Source: Paragorgia papillata (lineage: Eukaryota > Cnidaria > Anthozoa > Scleralcyonacea > Coralliidae). From it: a stretch of 64,000 nt of DNA. The position numbers and the translations under genes are program-made. Within the stretch, counting starts at the first letter, position 1. Every line of letters begins with the position of its first letter. The stretch lies in assembly GCA_035771165.1 (NCBI GenBank), contig JAWNZC010000002.1:124001-188000 (forward strand), given 5' to 3'. This document shows positions 1 through 58,831 of this stretch, in pieces. Under the pieces are notes generated by a model, which worked only from the letters and a program-made list of their open reading frames with translations, was not told where the DNA came from and made no database searches.

Positions 1-52
1 AAATCGTCTGGCGTTAGCCAGATAAAATACTAAAGACTCGTCTTCAGGCTTT
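1..52. repeat. Fragment of a short TTAA-type MITE
   Basis: The first bases match the inner part of the short element seen complete at 40310-40411 and 42161-42533 (shared core GTCTGGCGTTAGCCAGA and the end CTTCAGGCTT). The left end is outside the window. It runs directly into a 5S-derived SINE. Confidence 0.5.
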
Positions 53-350
53 AAAGAGTTAAGCCTGGTCGGACGAGAATAGTGGGTAAGCGCTTGGAAA
101 TAATACCCCCGCCTTTCTCGATCTTGAGACTCGTGCGAGTTGAGTTGATCTCCCCTGTGCTTCGAGGGCTTCTCTCCCCCCGTAAAATCGACACCGAGAT
201 CTATTAGCTGTGATCCGTGGTCTGAACTGTGTCGTATGGCGGCTGCCTGGACTCTGGAGTGCCTTTGATTTGCCTTCGACTCAGCCACGTTTATCTGCCG
301 TCATCTTCATCTGCGTCCTTCGCCATTCACCGGCTGCAAGTAAGCCACGT
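53..350 (+). repeat. 5S rRNA-derived SINE, degenerate copy
   Basis: The head (about 53-115) is a worn version of the internal promoter half of 5S rRNA. The tail (about 140-345) is shared with copies at 21952-22290 and 43171-43508, including the phrase TGTGATCCGTGGTCTGAACT. A 5S-type head on a non-rRNA tail is the layout of SINE3-class elements. It lies downstream of the HECTD4-like gene. Confidence 0.65.
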
Positions 351-1181
351 CTTTTCCTAAAGCGTCTTTCTTGGAACCAGAAATATCCAGTCTTTCAAAT
401 GTTACATGTTACGAGACATTTTACTTATTTTATGAAGTATTCACACATTTTAGACTTTAAAAATACTATTCAAATTACTGCGAATGACCACCTTAAATAA
501 GGACAGAACAGCTCTGATGGTTGACGTAGAATTTGGTCCAGAAATAGCAAGTGCTAAAGTCTTCTTATTTAAGTTGAGTGAATTGACTTCATTTGTTGCT
601 GAAGAACTAGCCACAACGGCCGACTAGAACTGTCGAATTGTTTTTTGTTGGAAGTGTGACCGAGAACACTTCGTGAAAGAATAAAAAATCTTCACGTTTA
701 AAACACTTCATGAACGCCACCTGTTATCCAACTCTTCGCTGATAGAATCCCACACCATGACATCCATAAGAAATCCACTTGTTGTTATTAATCCACTTGT
801 TCATTTTTGAACGAGGCTCCTATCTAGTCTCTACACCGGCTACATATGTGCCACAAGCGAAAAAGAGCCAGCGCTTTTGTTTCATCTTGCTACATACTAA
901 CCGATCGAAATGCTAGGAGAAGTATATTATCTGTTTTGGCAATTTCTCCTTCAGCACTTAAAATAAATTTTATTTAAAAAATAGCATTTTAAAATATCTT
1001 CGTTACAAATTTCCTTTCTGTGCGCATAAATAAATAAATTTCATTCAATTTTAGCTCTGCAGCAATAATATAAAAATTTGAATGTTGTGAAGTACATTAA
1101 AATAATTTACGATTATTTAAAATAATTTACGATTATTTGAAACAAACCCGTTGTTACATTCCAATTTTTTCTTGCTTTCCA

Positions 1182-48419
<47,238 letters not shown>

Positions 48420-49178
48420 TAGGTTTCTACTTTTAGCTTTTCAAAACCATACTTCAACGCCACGAGCTGACGACGTGATCATGAACGCTGATATTGCAAC
48501 TTCGCTCGAGCTGGGATTTGAGGGGACCCTTGGGGAGCCGGAGGGGACTGCAAGGAACTTGGGAGGATTGATCCCAAATGCCCCTAATTAATCCCATTAC
48601 ACTGTGGGTGGGGTCATTGGGTGTGGTGATCAGTGCTTTCGTATGAACGAATTACTACATTAGACGATGCTTTCATCGCTTCCGAAGTGACAGTTTCGTT
48701 ACCGCAGATCAATTGCAAAGAAAACACGTGGCGTATTCTCATGTACCACGTGGTACTTTAATAACAATTGGATGTTAATCACGTACGTAACAAGCTACCA
48801 TGTGGTGCGAATGGAATATGTCTCTATGTCTCTACTCTCTACTGGTTTGTGTAGTATTAGTCAATAGAAATTCTGTATTTACTGTAAAAAAATAGTTACA
48901 ATTTGCAGTCTTCAACTACGCGAATCGATTTGAAAATGACCACGTGGTTGGAAGTTATTTTTGAGACGTTTCAATTTTTTGCCATATTTTTATATTTACA
49001 CTTACAAATTACACTTCGGGGAGATTATATTTATTATATTTACACTTACAAATTAAATCTCGGGGAGATATCCACATGACCCATGTGGTGATCCCATATC
49101 GTTCTTTTGACCTTATTCCAAAAGTTGTAGTAACCTTATAGTTTATAATAGAAAACTTGACTGGTTTTTAGTTTATAT
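48420..49178. other. Upstream of the HECTD4-like gene, no gene seen
   Basis: No convincing exon. Contains ACGTGGT/ACCACGTGG words (several E-box-like CACGTG copies at 48728, 48747, 48945) and a short direct repeat TTATATTTACACTTACAAAT. A promoter presumably lies here but I cannot place it. Confidence 0.4.
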
Positions 49179-49500
49179 ATAGTCCGTTCCAGCTTGCTTT
49201 TGAAATCAGATACGTATAATTGAAATGAACATTCCGAACTTACGTTGCAATGTTCCGAACTACGTTGCGAGGTAGATACAAATTTAAGTCGGCAATTTGT
49301 TTCTGCTTAACCAAGTATCTATTATTATATTCTATACAACAAATAATCTTCTTCTCCGTGATTTTACCAAAGGAATTCAATTCAAAGCTTATTAAATTCG
49401 AACTTCACGACGAACTTCACAACGAACTTCCGTACCAAGTTCCCAACCTTCCAACGAATGTTGACAAACGAATTTCAAAAGCAAGCTAAAACTGACTATA
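49179..49500. mobile_element. TATAGTC MITE, copy B
   Basis: Reverse-oriented partner of 29291-29620, ends TATAGTCCGTTCCAGCTTGC and complement. The open frame inside it is a by-product of AACTTCACGACG subrepeats. Confidence 0.85.
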
Positions 49501-49721
49501 AACCTAAGTGTAGTTGTTGCCTACAAAACCTTTTTAATAAATAAAATTAAGCAGTTGCAAGCTTTTTTCATCTAAAATTCTTTATTTCACAAATTTCCTA
49601 AACATTTCCTAATTACAGTGTTTATTTTGGAACCCCAAGTAGGATTTGACCACACAGTGGACATAATGTATATTTACATATAATGATATTAAATATATCA
49701 AAGGAGAGTATCATTTACTTA

Positions 49722-50524
49722 GGGCATGTTTACAAGGAGATAGGATTACCCTGGCACCCAGGTCAAAGTTAGTCCGGTTTTACAAGCAAAATTTCACAGG
49801 TAGGGTCACCCTGTGGCCCGAGTTTACTCAATCTCGTTCCCAGAGCCCACGCTCCCTTACCCAGCGGGCGGGAAACGAGAAGCTCTGGGATAATCCGTTC
49901 ACGCCATCGCAGGATTCTTGTTATCCCGAAGAAGAGTAATCATGTTCATCAGCCAATGAAATATCGATGTGAAACGGATTATCCCGGAGTCTCTCGTTTC
50001 CCGGGTGGGGAACGTGGGCTCTGGGAACGAGATTGGGGTTAACTTTATTAGACGTCAGTTAGCAAGCACTAATAACAAGAAGGCAAAAAGCCTGGAACTA
50101 GCAAAAAGTAAGTTATCCCTACCAAACGCGTTTACAAGGACAAAACATAACCCAGCCTGGTACCCTGGCCCAATTTCAAAAGAAATATGGGCCAGGCCGT
50201 AACCACTAATTACAATATCGCATCATTCAAGGGCTAAATACACTTGTACGTCTGCGCATGCCTTTCATGTGTGAGAGTTTCAACCAATAGGAAAGCAGAA
50301 ATCTTCAGTGGTTACCTGGCTAAACATAACCTAGCCTGGTACCCTGGCCCAATCAAAGAATAAATTGGGCCAGGGTACCAGGCTAAACATAACCTAGCTA
50401 CTTGGGTAACCCTGGTTACCCTAGCGTCCTTGTAAACACGACAAACAAAAAAAAACAACAATGCGAGAGCTAGCGTATTAAAACCCGAGTGCTGGGGTAA
50501 CCCTACCTCCTTGTAAACAAGCCC
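49722..50524. mobile_element. Harbinger-like element, 803 bp, with nested MITEs
   Basis: Ends GGGCATGTTTACAAGGAGAT and complement of CCTCCTTGTAAACAAGCCC, flanked by TTA (49719-49721, 50525-50527). Holds a Mutator-like MITE pair at 50153-50385 and a CTCGTTTCCCG foldback near 49860-50030. Confidence 0.8.
50153..50385. mobile_element. Mutator-like MITE, duplicated copy with three target repeats
   Basis: A 170-bp copy (50153-50322, right end shortened) and a 54-bp palindromic copy (50332-50385) lie side by side. The 9-mer AACATAACC occurs at 50144, 50323 and 50386, that is before, between and after them. Confidence 0.8.
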
Positions 50525-50759
50525 TTAATGAGATTTACTTTACGTATATTTTCAGATAATCAAAAACGTGGTGATAAAACAGTGCTTAATTTGTAGGACC
50601 TTGTAGTTCATTCAATCATTTCAATGCCTAAGTTGACATAAGTATTGGAAAATTATTATTGCGAATATTATACTAGAAGTTTGTATTCAATTCTTTGAGA
50701 TTCAGACGACAAACAAACGGTTGTTATATTGGAGGAAAATACACGTTGAATCCAACAGC

Positions 50760-51420
50760 AAATAATAATCAATGAGATCCTTTTGTTAAAGTGCTTATGG
50801 CACGAAGTAACATTTTTTTCAGTTTTCCCGCGTTTCCTTGCTTCGTCGTGGAGGTATTTCAGTTTGTTTAACCATAGGCAGCCCAAATATTATTGTTGTT
50901 TCTTCCATTTGTTATTGATTAACAAGCGAAGAAAAACGACAAGAAGCCGATCTACTAGCAAAGTCAAACAGGTCAAAACTCGTCTCAGAAGAATGAGACG
51001 AGTTTTGACTTCGCTAGTAGATCGGCTTCTTGTCGTTTTTCTTCGCTTGCCAATCAATAACAAATGGGAGAAACAACAATAATATTTGGGCTGCCTATGG
51101 TTTAACAAGCAAATTAAACATTTTGACGTCACCCATGCACAATGAGTTATCGGAGGTTATTTCTCTTTGCCATTATCAAACATAATCACTTAAAAATTCT
51201 ACATGTTTGGTGTTGTGGGTGGAACACAAGAACATGCATGTTTCCTTCAAATTAATTTGGTTTGATAATAGCAAAGATATAAAACCTTCTCCGAGGAAGT
51301 CATTATGCACATGTGACGTCAAAATGTTTAATTTGCATATCAAACAACCTGAAATATCCTGCAACAACGAAGAAAGGAAACGAAAAACGGCAAAAGATGT
51401 TCGTACTTTGCCAATGTTCT
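50760..51420. mobile_element. Foldback element carrying a second palindrome
   Basis: Outer arms resemble the foldbacks at 7496 and 8881 (GAAATATCCTGCAACAACGAA on the right). The left arm is interrupted by the palindrome at 50866-51106. Confidence 0.6.
50866..51106. repeat. Near-perfect 240-bp palindrome
   Basis: Arms of about 110 bp begin GTTTAACCATAGGCAGCCCA and match almost base for base, with a loop near GTCTCAGAAGAATGAGAC. One 9-bp difference (CAGGTCAAA) in the left arm. Confidence 0.9.
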
Positions 51421-51429
51421 TTCAAATAA

Positions 51430-51900
51430 GACACGTTGAAAGGCATTCAGCTATCGCCTCGTGCCTCTACTCAACTTCTTACGTGTTCAAATGACGTCAA
51501 ACGTGCCTTTATAAGAGTACAAATGCACCATAGTCAATCGAGATATGGTCTGGAAACTCAGCTAAAGTCTTTGGTCTATCTTTTTGTACATGTTCGCCTT
51601 TATGCATTTTTGTGCACGGTCACTGAACACATTGTATTTTTGTATCATTATACAAAAATGTATATGAATGCGTATTTTTGTATAATGAACGAATTGTCCA
51701 ATAGCAACGTTTTAGTTCAATCACTCAACCGTGCTATTTAAATATTAATAAACCTAAAACAAAGGATGTGCACGGTGTAAGGTACGGTTCAACATAAAAT
51801 CGCAGCTCATCATAGGCGCTTTGAAATTTGCCGAGTTTCCAGACCATATCTCGATTGACTATGAATGCACGGAGCTTTATGTTTTATTTGTTAAATAACA
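51430..51900. repeat. Relative of the 39340 foldback, interrupted
   Basis: CTCGTGCCTCTACTCAACTT to GTGCCTTTATAAGAGTAC, then the insertion at 51529-51863, then CACGGAGCTTTATGTTTTAT resumes. Confidence 0.7.
51529..51863. mobile_element. CATAGTCAATCGAG element, 335 bp
   Basis: Inverted ends CATAGTCAATCGAGATATGG; flanked by a 7-bp duplication AATGCAC (51522-51528, 51864-51870). A related internal fragment is at 40199-40275. Confidence 0.75.
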
Positions 51901-52701
51901 ATTTACAAAAAGCCAGCTACCAATTTGCAGAACATTGTTGTACTAATATCTAAGATTCATATTTTCCAATATTTATGTCAACTGTTACAACACTGGTCAC
52001 TACGAAATCATTGAATTAACTGTAACCTATTTTAAGAAGTTATTTTACTCTAAGAAGTCACAGACTAACAGTTGATCGAAGGGAAAAACTATTTTTAAAG
52101 TAAAATTACTTTCTCAAAACTAACAGTGAATTGGCGAGTTTCAGGGTGTTGCGCGCGCATCATTTTTCAAAAAAAAACTGGCAAATTCCGCTCAAAGTAA
52201 ACATACTGTTTAAAATCAACAAAGTATAGATACAGTTTCTGGATGTTTAACACTGTTATTCTGCTGTTGTTGGCTGCCTAGCAAGTCTGTTTGTCATTGC
52301 TTTTACTTTGTGGGGAGCCCGCCAAGAGCCCACCAATTCCTTTGCAAAATGATGCGCGCAATACCATGAAAGTCGTCTATTGGATAAAAGTGCAGGAATA
52401 GGAATGTTTGTTTTTTTCTCTTTCTTTTTATAAACTAAAATATGAACACTAAAAAAATTTTTAAATCATTTTTCGTTTTTTCCTTTGTTCAGGATATTAA
52501 ACATTCTTTGAATGTCTGAGTGGTGGCAAAGTGTAATAGACTAGTAAGAATTTGTGGAAACACCACTTCAATTATTTATCGCTAAGCTTTGAACTTGTTG
52601 ACTCCAACTCCAAAAAAAATTTTCCTGGCCTGAGTAAACAGGTCGAAAACTAGTTGTAGTGTTTCCACAAATTTTTGCTTCTTTCATTTTAAACATTCTT
52701 A
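51901..52701. other. AT-rich intergenic DNA, no feature seen
   Basis: No exon, RNA gene or clear repeat. Two copies of TTTGTGGAAACACCAC/GTGTTTCCACAAATTTTTG (52551, 52660) form a loose inverted pair. Confidence 0.4.
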
Positions 52702-53213
52702 GGGGATGTTTATATGGAAGGTCAGCACTCTTGGTAGGGCTAGCTCTCTTTGCCGAGATCCCGCATCTCAGCGTAATTCCTTGTAAAAAATATCTTTGCG
52801 TTTACATGACAAGAGGGCCAGCCCTCATGGGCGAGATTTCGCTATTGACAACCCGAGATCTCGCCTACACACGTAAAAACACGCAAGCTGTTACAGACCT
52901 GCAAGCAAGTTGTTACAAGGCTGTTCAACAGGCTGTCACCGTCATGTGTTCACACTGGCTGTCCCAGTCTTGTTAACATGTCTGTAGCAGGCTGTTGACA
53001 ACTTGTAACAAGGCTGATGACTCCAACAGGCTGATGACAAGTTGTTCCAACAACCTGTTACCACTCTGCACTCAACAAGTTGTTAACAGATTGATGCTAA
53101 CAAGGTTGTAGCAGCTTCTTGAATGAACAGCATTGTTACAACCTGTTAACATTCAAATTGTGTTTTCGAAAGCCCTACCAAGAGGGCTGATCCTCCTCCA
53201 TATAAACATCCCC
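52702..53213. mobile_element. Tourist/Harbinger-like MITE, 512 bp
   Basis: Ends GGGGATGTTTATATGGARGG and complement, flanked by TTA. Internal CAACAAGTTGTTA-type subrepeats at 52880-53150. Confidence 0.8.
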
Positions 53214-53599
53214 TTAACCATTACAACAACTTAAGATTGTTAGACAAGAACTCTGTACTGTACCTACATTCATTCTATCCCTGATTATAAATGTCCAAAA
53301 TATATTTGAATAACTTTGTCATTCTATAACTAATTCTGCCCTCCCATTCATCTAGATTACGGAAACTACTACAGCACAAATAAAACGTGAATATTGATAT
53401 TTAGTCTACCTGCATCAATCACTAGGATAACATAACTAAACATCCAAAACATTTCATAGTTTCTATCTTCCAACTTTGGAAACTGCAAGGAAATTATCAA
53501 CACATAATGTATAATTTATTTATTGAATGCAATGCTAATTGATCATTTATATAATATAATATTATTAATAAATGTAATAAATTTAATAAATGTAATAAT

Positions 53600-54120
53600 C
53601 ACCAAACCAAACACCCTATCAATCCAACCACCCACCCAACCTACCACCAACCCATCCACCCAACAAGTCACCCAACCAACCAACTTACCAACCCATCTAT
53701 CCAACCAGTCACACACCCACCCAACCTACCAACCAACAACCCACCCACCCAACCAGTCAGTCACCCACCCACCCAACTACCTACCCAACCAACCAACCAA
53801 CAACCCACCCACCCAACCAGTCAGTCACCCACCCACCCACCCAACCAACCAACAACCCATCCAGTCACCCACCCACCTAACCAACCAACCAGCAACCCAC
53901 CCAACCAGCAACCCAACCAGTCACCCATCTAACCAACCAACCAACCAGCAACCCAACCAGTCACACACCCACCTAACCAACCAATCAACCAGCAACCCAC
54001 CCACCTAACCAACCACCCAACCAACCACCTAACCAGCAACCCAACCAACCACCCTATAAATGCACCCAACAAACCATCCATCCACCCACCCACCCAAACC
54101 ACCACCCCAACCAACTAACC
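53600..54120. repeat. (AACC/ACCC)n array
   Basis: CCAACCAACC and CCACCCACC units over 520 bp; no telomeric TTAGGG register. Confidence 0.95.
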
Positions 54121-54272
54121 AATCAACCAGTAATTAAAGTAACTAATAAATTAAATAATTATTACAGCATACCAAACACCAAAAACAACTGCATTATGAT
54201 AATACAATTATTGTGCACTATAAATAACAATGTAATGTAATGAACAACGCAAATTATACGTGTGTAACAATA

Positions 54273-54465
54273 TACTGTTGTTTGCACCTAAAGTGGAAAC
54301 ACTGCCTGTCAAAACATATTCAAAACATGTTCAAAAGTTAACCACACAAACATGTACGTATCAATTTTAAAGGGAAACCAAGAAAAACTTTCATTATGTT
54401 TGACTTGAAATAGAACATGTTTTGACAGGTGGTGTTTCCACTTACTGTAGGTGCAAGCGACTGTA
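54273..54465. mobile_element. TACAGTC Tc1/mariner-like MITE
   Basis: Ends TACTGTTGTTTGCACC and complement of GGTGCAAGCGACTGTA, with TGGAAACACYGCCTGTCAAA inside. TA on both sides. Same family as 61736-61948. Confidence 0.7.
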
Positions 54466-54632
54466 ATGCAGATATTAATCATTTTAGTTTAATTTATTAT
54501 ACAAGTAAATGCAATGCAACACAACACAATGTCCTGTAATACAATTCAAAATGTGATGTCATGTAATACTTATTTATGTAATACAATGTGATGTAAATAT
54601 GTAAATTTAAACATTGTCAACTACACCAACCT

Positions 54633-57600
54633 TTAAGACTCTCCTACATCATCAACATTAATTTCTTCATCTGATGTATTCTCATCTTTTTCTTTCTTAG
54701 CCAAAGGCATAGTCTGGGTTGCTACAGAAACTGGTGACAAATTACTTACAGAAACCAACAATGCTGCTGAATTGCTTGTAGCACTCTCTGACTCAAGAGG
54801 CAAAGTTGGTTCCCCTTTCACACCAATTTTTTCCATTTATCTCTAAAAGATTTTTAATGTCTGTCCTTAAAACCTTGAGTTTTCCACGAAGACTCAGGTT
54901 GTGTTTTTTTAGGTCCTCCCTCTCTTTGGTATATTGGTTGGTTCTCTTTTCTAAATTCTGTTGACAAAAACAAAGTAAAATACAAAATTATTCACGATAA
55001 AAGTACACCAGCAGCTTACACTTTGAAAAATTAGACAAACTTCATATTGACTCAAACTCACATGGCCAACTTGACCCACTCTTCAGTCATGCCACTTAGG
55101 GCCTCAGTTTACAAGGAGGTAGGCTTACCCTAGCACCTGGGTTACCTTACATGTAGTTCTTGTACATTTCTTGTTTATTTTGTTTGTCATGTTTACAAGG
55201 ACACCCCAGGTGCTAGGGTAACCTTACCTCCTTGTAAACAGCCACTTAAGATTAGTTTTAATGCACTGCTGCATAGGACATACTGCCTAGGACATAAGGA
55301 TTCAAATATTTGCTGTCAGTAGTGTTTTTTGTAGAATGCTACAAACCGCTACAACACTGAGGTTCATGTAAAATCATCTGGCATCAGACAGAGTAAAATA
55401 ATCAAGGGACCTATTTGGTACCATCAAGAAAAGTTCATAACAGCCTAGCAAGAACCGACTAAAGACCCGGCTGGGTACAAAGGTTAGGTCCAGAATAGAC
55501 TTCTTAACTCTTTTTAGACCATTATTTTTTTGGTCAGCTCAGGCAGAAATGAATGGGTTAAATCCTGAATCCCACTCACTATTTGCTATGTACCCCACCC
55601 CCCAGCCTGAACAGGTTTGGTTAGCTGATTCGATCCAAGCAACCTTTGCTACTTAGAAATCTCAAATCCTGTTGTTTAATCTCTGTACAGTATTTGCTGA
55701 ATCATAACAACTTTGTGCTCAGGATCTTTACTCAACCTTGATTGCAAAATTTCTAGAAATTGCATTCTCTTGTCATTTTTTGAAACCCCAAATTTTACTT
55801 AAGTTTTTCTCTTGTATCCCATTTCTCATTACCAAAATGATTGTTATCCAGGCCAGCTCAGGTAGAAATGGGTCAAGGCAGGAACAGAAATTTTATTGAT
55901 AGAATTTCTGCAATAAATCACATAGAAGTGTTGGGAAAGGACAGAGACAGCCACCCTAATGATGGAAACCTTGTCACTATGTTACTCTAGTCATCTGCCC
56001 TTCAAATGGTTAAACTACATGTAATCTTATTTATACTGGATAGCTCTATCAGTTAATAGCTAACTGTTCACCCTAGAGGTCCAGTAAGGGCCATCCCTCA
56101 TTGGTCCAGTGTTTCTACAGGAGGAAACCGGAGTACCCGGAGGAAACCTGTGATGTTTGGTAGAGTCAAACTGGAAGCACTCTTTTCACATGCGGCCAAG
56201 GTGAAATTTTAATCATGGTAGCATTATAGCTATAACTACCAGAATGATTTAGTCCAGTACCTTCTTCAATGTACTGTATTATTAGTCTAGAAACTTCTAG
56301 TAATTGTGGTTACATAATTACATTCCAGACTTGTTGAGCAAATGGCCTTATCAAAAACCTTGTCATTATGTCAAGGTCACCCAAACAAAAATAAACTATT
56401 GTTTTCCCCCAAACCCAGCTGTCAACATCACATAACAACAGAGCTTCATTAAACAATCTCCTTGGCATACAGATTGCTTATCAGAAAGCACACACAATGC
56501 ATGCCTTCAAACAGCTTGAAATAATTAAATTGATTTATCAGGCAAGTTTAAACATGCCCCAACACGTTGAAATGATTTAGATCATTAATCTTCAAGATTT
56601 TAGCAACGAAATCCACAAAAAAATGCCAAACATTGACCTGCCGTTAACGGATTCAAATAAGGAATAAAAAATCCCGAAATATAAAGGGAAAACAGTCGTC
56701 AAGGCCAAAATCATCATAATTATAAATCCCACAATTTATAATCGCTGAAACAGTGCGAACTATAAATTCCATATTTAATGCAAATATATGCTTATATTTC
56801 GCACTAAACACAACTCCTTCTTGTGCGGTTTTAAATATGACACTTCAGGTATATAAGTAGTTTAAAAATAGACAGCTTGGTGTTTGTTTTGCAAATTAAG
56901 CTATCGGCGCTCCATAGATAAAATACAGCAACGAAGCCCCCTTATTTACCTGTATGTAACGTAATGCGCTTTTTAAAATGTTTAAATTCGACGTCTTTCT
57001 GTCGTCCAGACTAGGAATTTCGCTTTTCAGGGTTTCGAAACAAACTTTCAAGTGAGCTCGTCTAAATAGAAAATGATTTGTGTCATGAGACACCGTATGA
57101 AGTGAAGTAGAAAATATAACAGACACAGACAAGTCTCTTTGAAGGCTTCGACAAGAAGACAGTACTTGTACAAACACGAAAATCTACTTAAATACACGGA
57201 GTTTAATAAACGAAAGGAAAAAAATAAAGGCACTCCTACGAGGAATCTAGAGCACTGGTATTGTATGCAAATAGAGGCATGCTGAGCAGGAAAGCTGAAC
57301 TACACAGAGAAAATTCCAAACGCGAATCCTTACCGATTTTTTTCGAGACGATTGTGGATTTCCCGAGTTCCAGCTCTAGAAGAAATGCAAGAAGACAAGT
57401 TCTGGGTATATTATTTGTATAATTTCGTCGAATTTAATGTAATATCCTCGCGCAGTGCTTCGCGTACAATTTGATATGATTGCTCAAGCTGCGAAGGACA
57501 ACTTTTTAATAAAAGTTCAACTTGGTGGCGTCATAGCTTTGAAATTCAAACACTCACCCGCCTGGTCGTCGTCTTCCTCTCTCTGAATCCGAATCAGATG

Positions 57601-57813
57601 CTGTAGAAGTGCTTGGACTTACTGAACTGTTTGATGTAGTGCCTTGAAATAAACGAGAGCGAAGTATACGTGTTTATAAAGCGGCGAGAACAGAAAGGCC
57701 TGAGAAAGTATGTAGCCACATGGCTAATGAATCTTACCACGTGTACTGAAATCGTTCTGGTTTTCGCCACTTTCGACAAACCTGGCTGCTTCGAATAATG
57801 TTGCTAGACTCAT
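54633..57813 (-). CDS. MNT: MNT-type MAX-binding bHLH-zip repressor, frame break in last exon
   Basis: Exons: 1, 57738-57813; 2, 57558-57642; 3, 57334-57375; 4, 56950-57061; 5, from 54957. Exon 1 starts MSLATLFEAARFVE, the SIN3-interaction helix of MXD/MNT proteins. Exons 2-4 give RRRPGGAGTREIHNRLEKNR, then RAHLKVCFETLKSEIPSLDD and RKTSNLNILKSALRYIQ, the basic helix-loop-helix. Exon 5 begins the zipper (LKKHNLSLRGKLKVLRTDIK). MNT pairs with MAX on E-boxes and recruits SIN3 to repress MYC targets. As written, the frame stops at 54793; a second frame, open to 54633, ends in SDEEINVDDVGES, like the acidic MXD/MNT tail. See findings. Confidence 0.88.
55099..55245. mobile_element. Tourist/Harbinger-like MITE, 147 bp
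   Basis: Ends GTTTACAAGGAGGTAGGCTT and CTTACCTCCTTGTAAAC, flanked by TTA. A short relative of 49722-50524 in the MNT-like last intron. Confidence 0.8.
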
Positions 57814-58831
57814 TAGAAACAGTGGATTGATCGATCAGATGATTTTCAGCCAATTTGATATTACCCCCTTCTAAGCGTTTCCCTGCGACACAACTGTTGC
57901 CGTTCCAAACACGAAATCAACAAACCCGAACCTGCTGCTGCCAATCTCGTCTGGGGAGCTTGGCCATTGTTTTCGCGATCGACGTGCGAGCTGTAAGCCA
58001 ATTAGATTGCAAGGTAGTGTTATTGTTTCCACATCATCTCATCAGAAATACAGCGTGGCTCTTCCTGTCAAGGCACGTGCTTTTTGCTTCAGCGATCACT
58101 TCACGCGCTCCTACATTAATGGGTTTTTCAAGTATTTTATGGATTTTCTAGGATTTTATAGATTTTCCAGTGGTTTCATAGATTCTCCGGAAATTTTCAT
58201 TGATTGCAATGGATTTTCAAAAATTCTCGTAAATTTTCGAATTTTAAGGACTGTGGCTATTGTTTACATTAACCTGAGTATCAAATCTTTTTCTTAGCTT
58301 ATTACATGGTAACTTGTCTTTCTAGCAACCATTGTTAGGCCAGTTGGTCGGTTTCAAACTTTCACTGCAAAGCTTTTGGACAGAATCAAAAATCTTTTTG
58401 CGATTCTACCATAAATGTATCTTGTTTGACATATTAGTGTAGGGTGGTAGAATAAGCTGCTTTTTTTTTTTTGCTTCATACTATTTTTTCAAATTTTTTT
58501 GTCAATTTTTTTTTATCTTCAATCACACATCCCCCTCCCAAAAATAAACCCTGTGGTTAACATTATTATGAGTGACCTATTATATAATATGATCAAATAA
58601 TAACTAAATCTAGATCTCCAGTATTTAATTAATAAATTCTTCCAAAAATAACCCACAAATGATGGAGGACAGCCGGATGTGACGTACTAAACCGGACGTG
58701 ACGTCGAGTCTGTGAAACAAAAGTCACAAAACGCAAAAATTTACAATTTTACAAATCGATACATCTGTCTATACTCTGTATTTCAATTATGTACTATATA
58801 ACGATTATTTAAAGCAGTTTGGTAACATCAG
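57814..58831. promoter_or_regulatory. Shared upstream region of MNT-like and SPRING1-like genes
   Basis: The two start codons diverge from this 1,018-bp stretch. It has no other gene. GC-richer near 57880-58090 and AT-rich after 58400, with repeated GATTTTC words at 58135-58240. TGACGTCG/GACGTGACG near 58680 are candidate CREB/ATF sites. No TATA box can be assigned with confidence. Confidence 0.45.

Noticed and set aside
49250..49489. 79-codon frame, also present at 29302-29502
   Set aside because: Entirely within the two copies of a MITE; no protein similarity.
53600..54120. Interstitial telomere
   Set aside because: The units are CCAACC/CCACCC, not CCCTAA.
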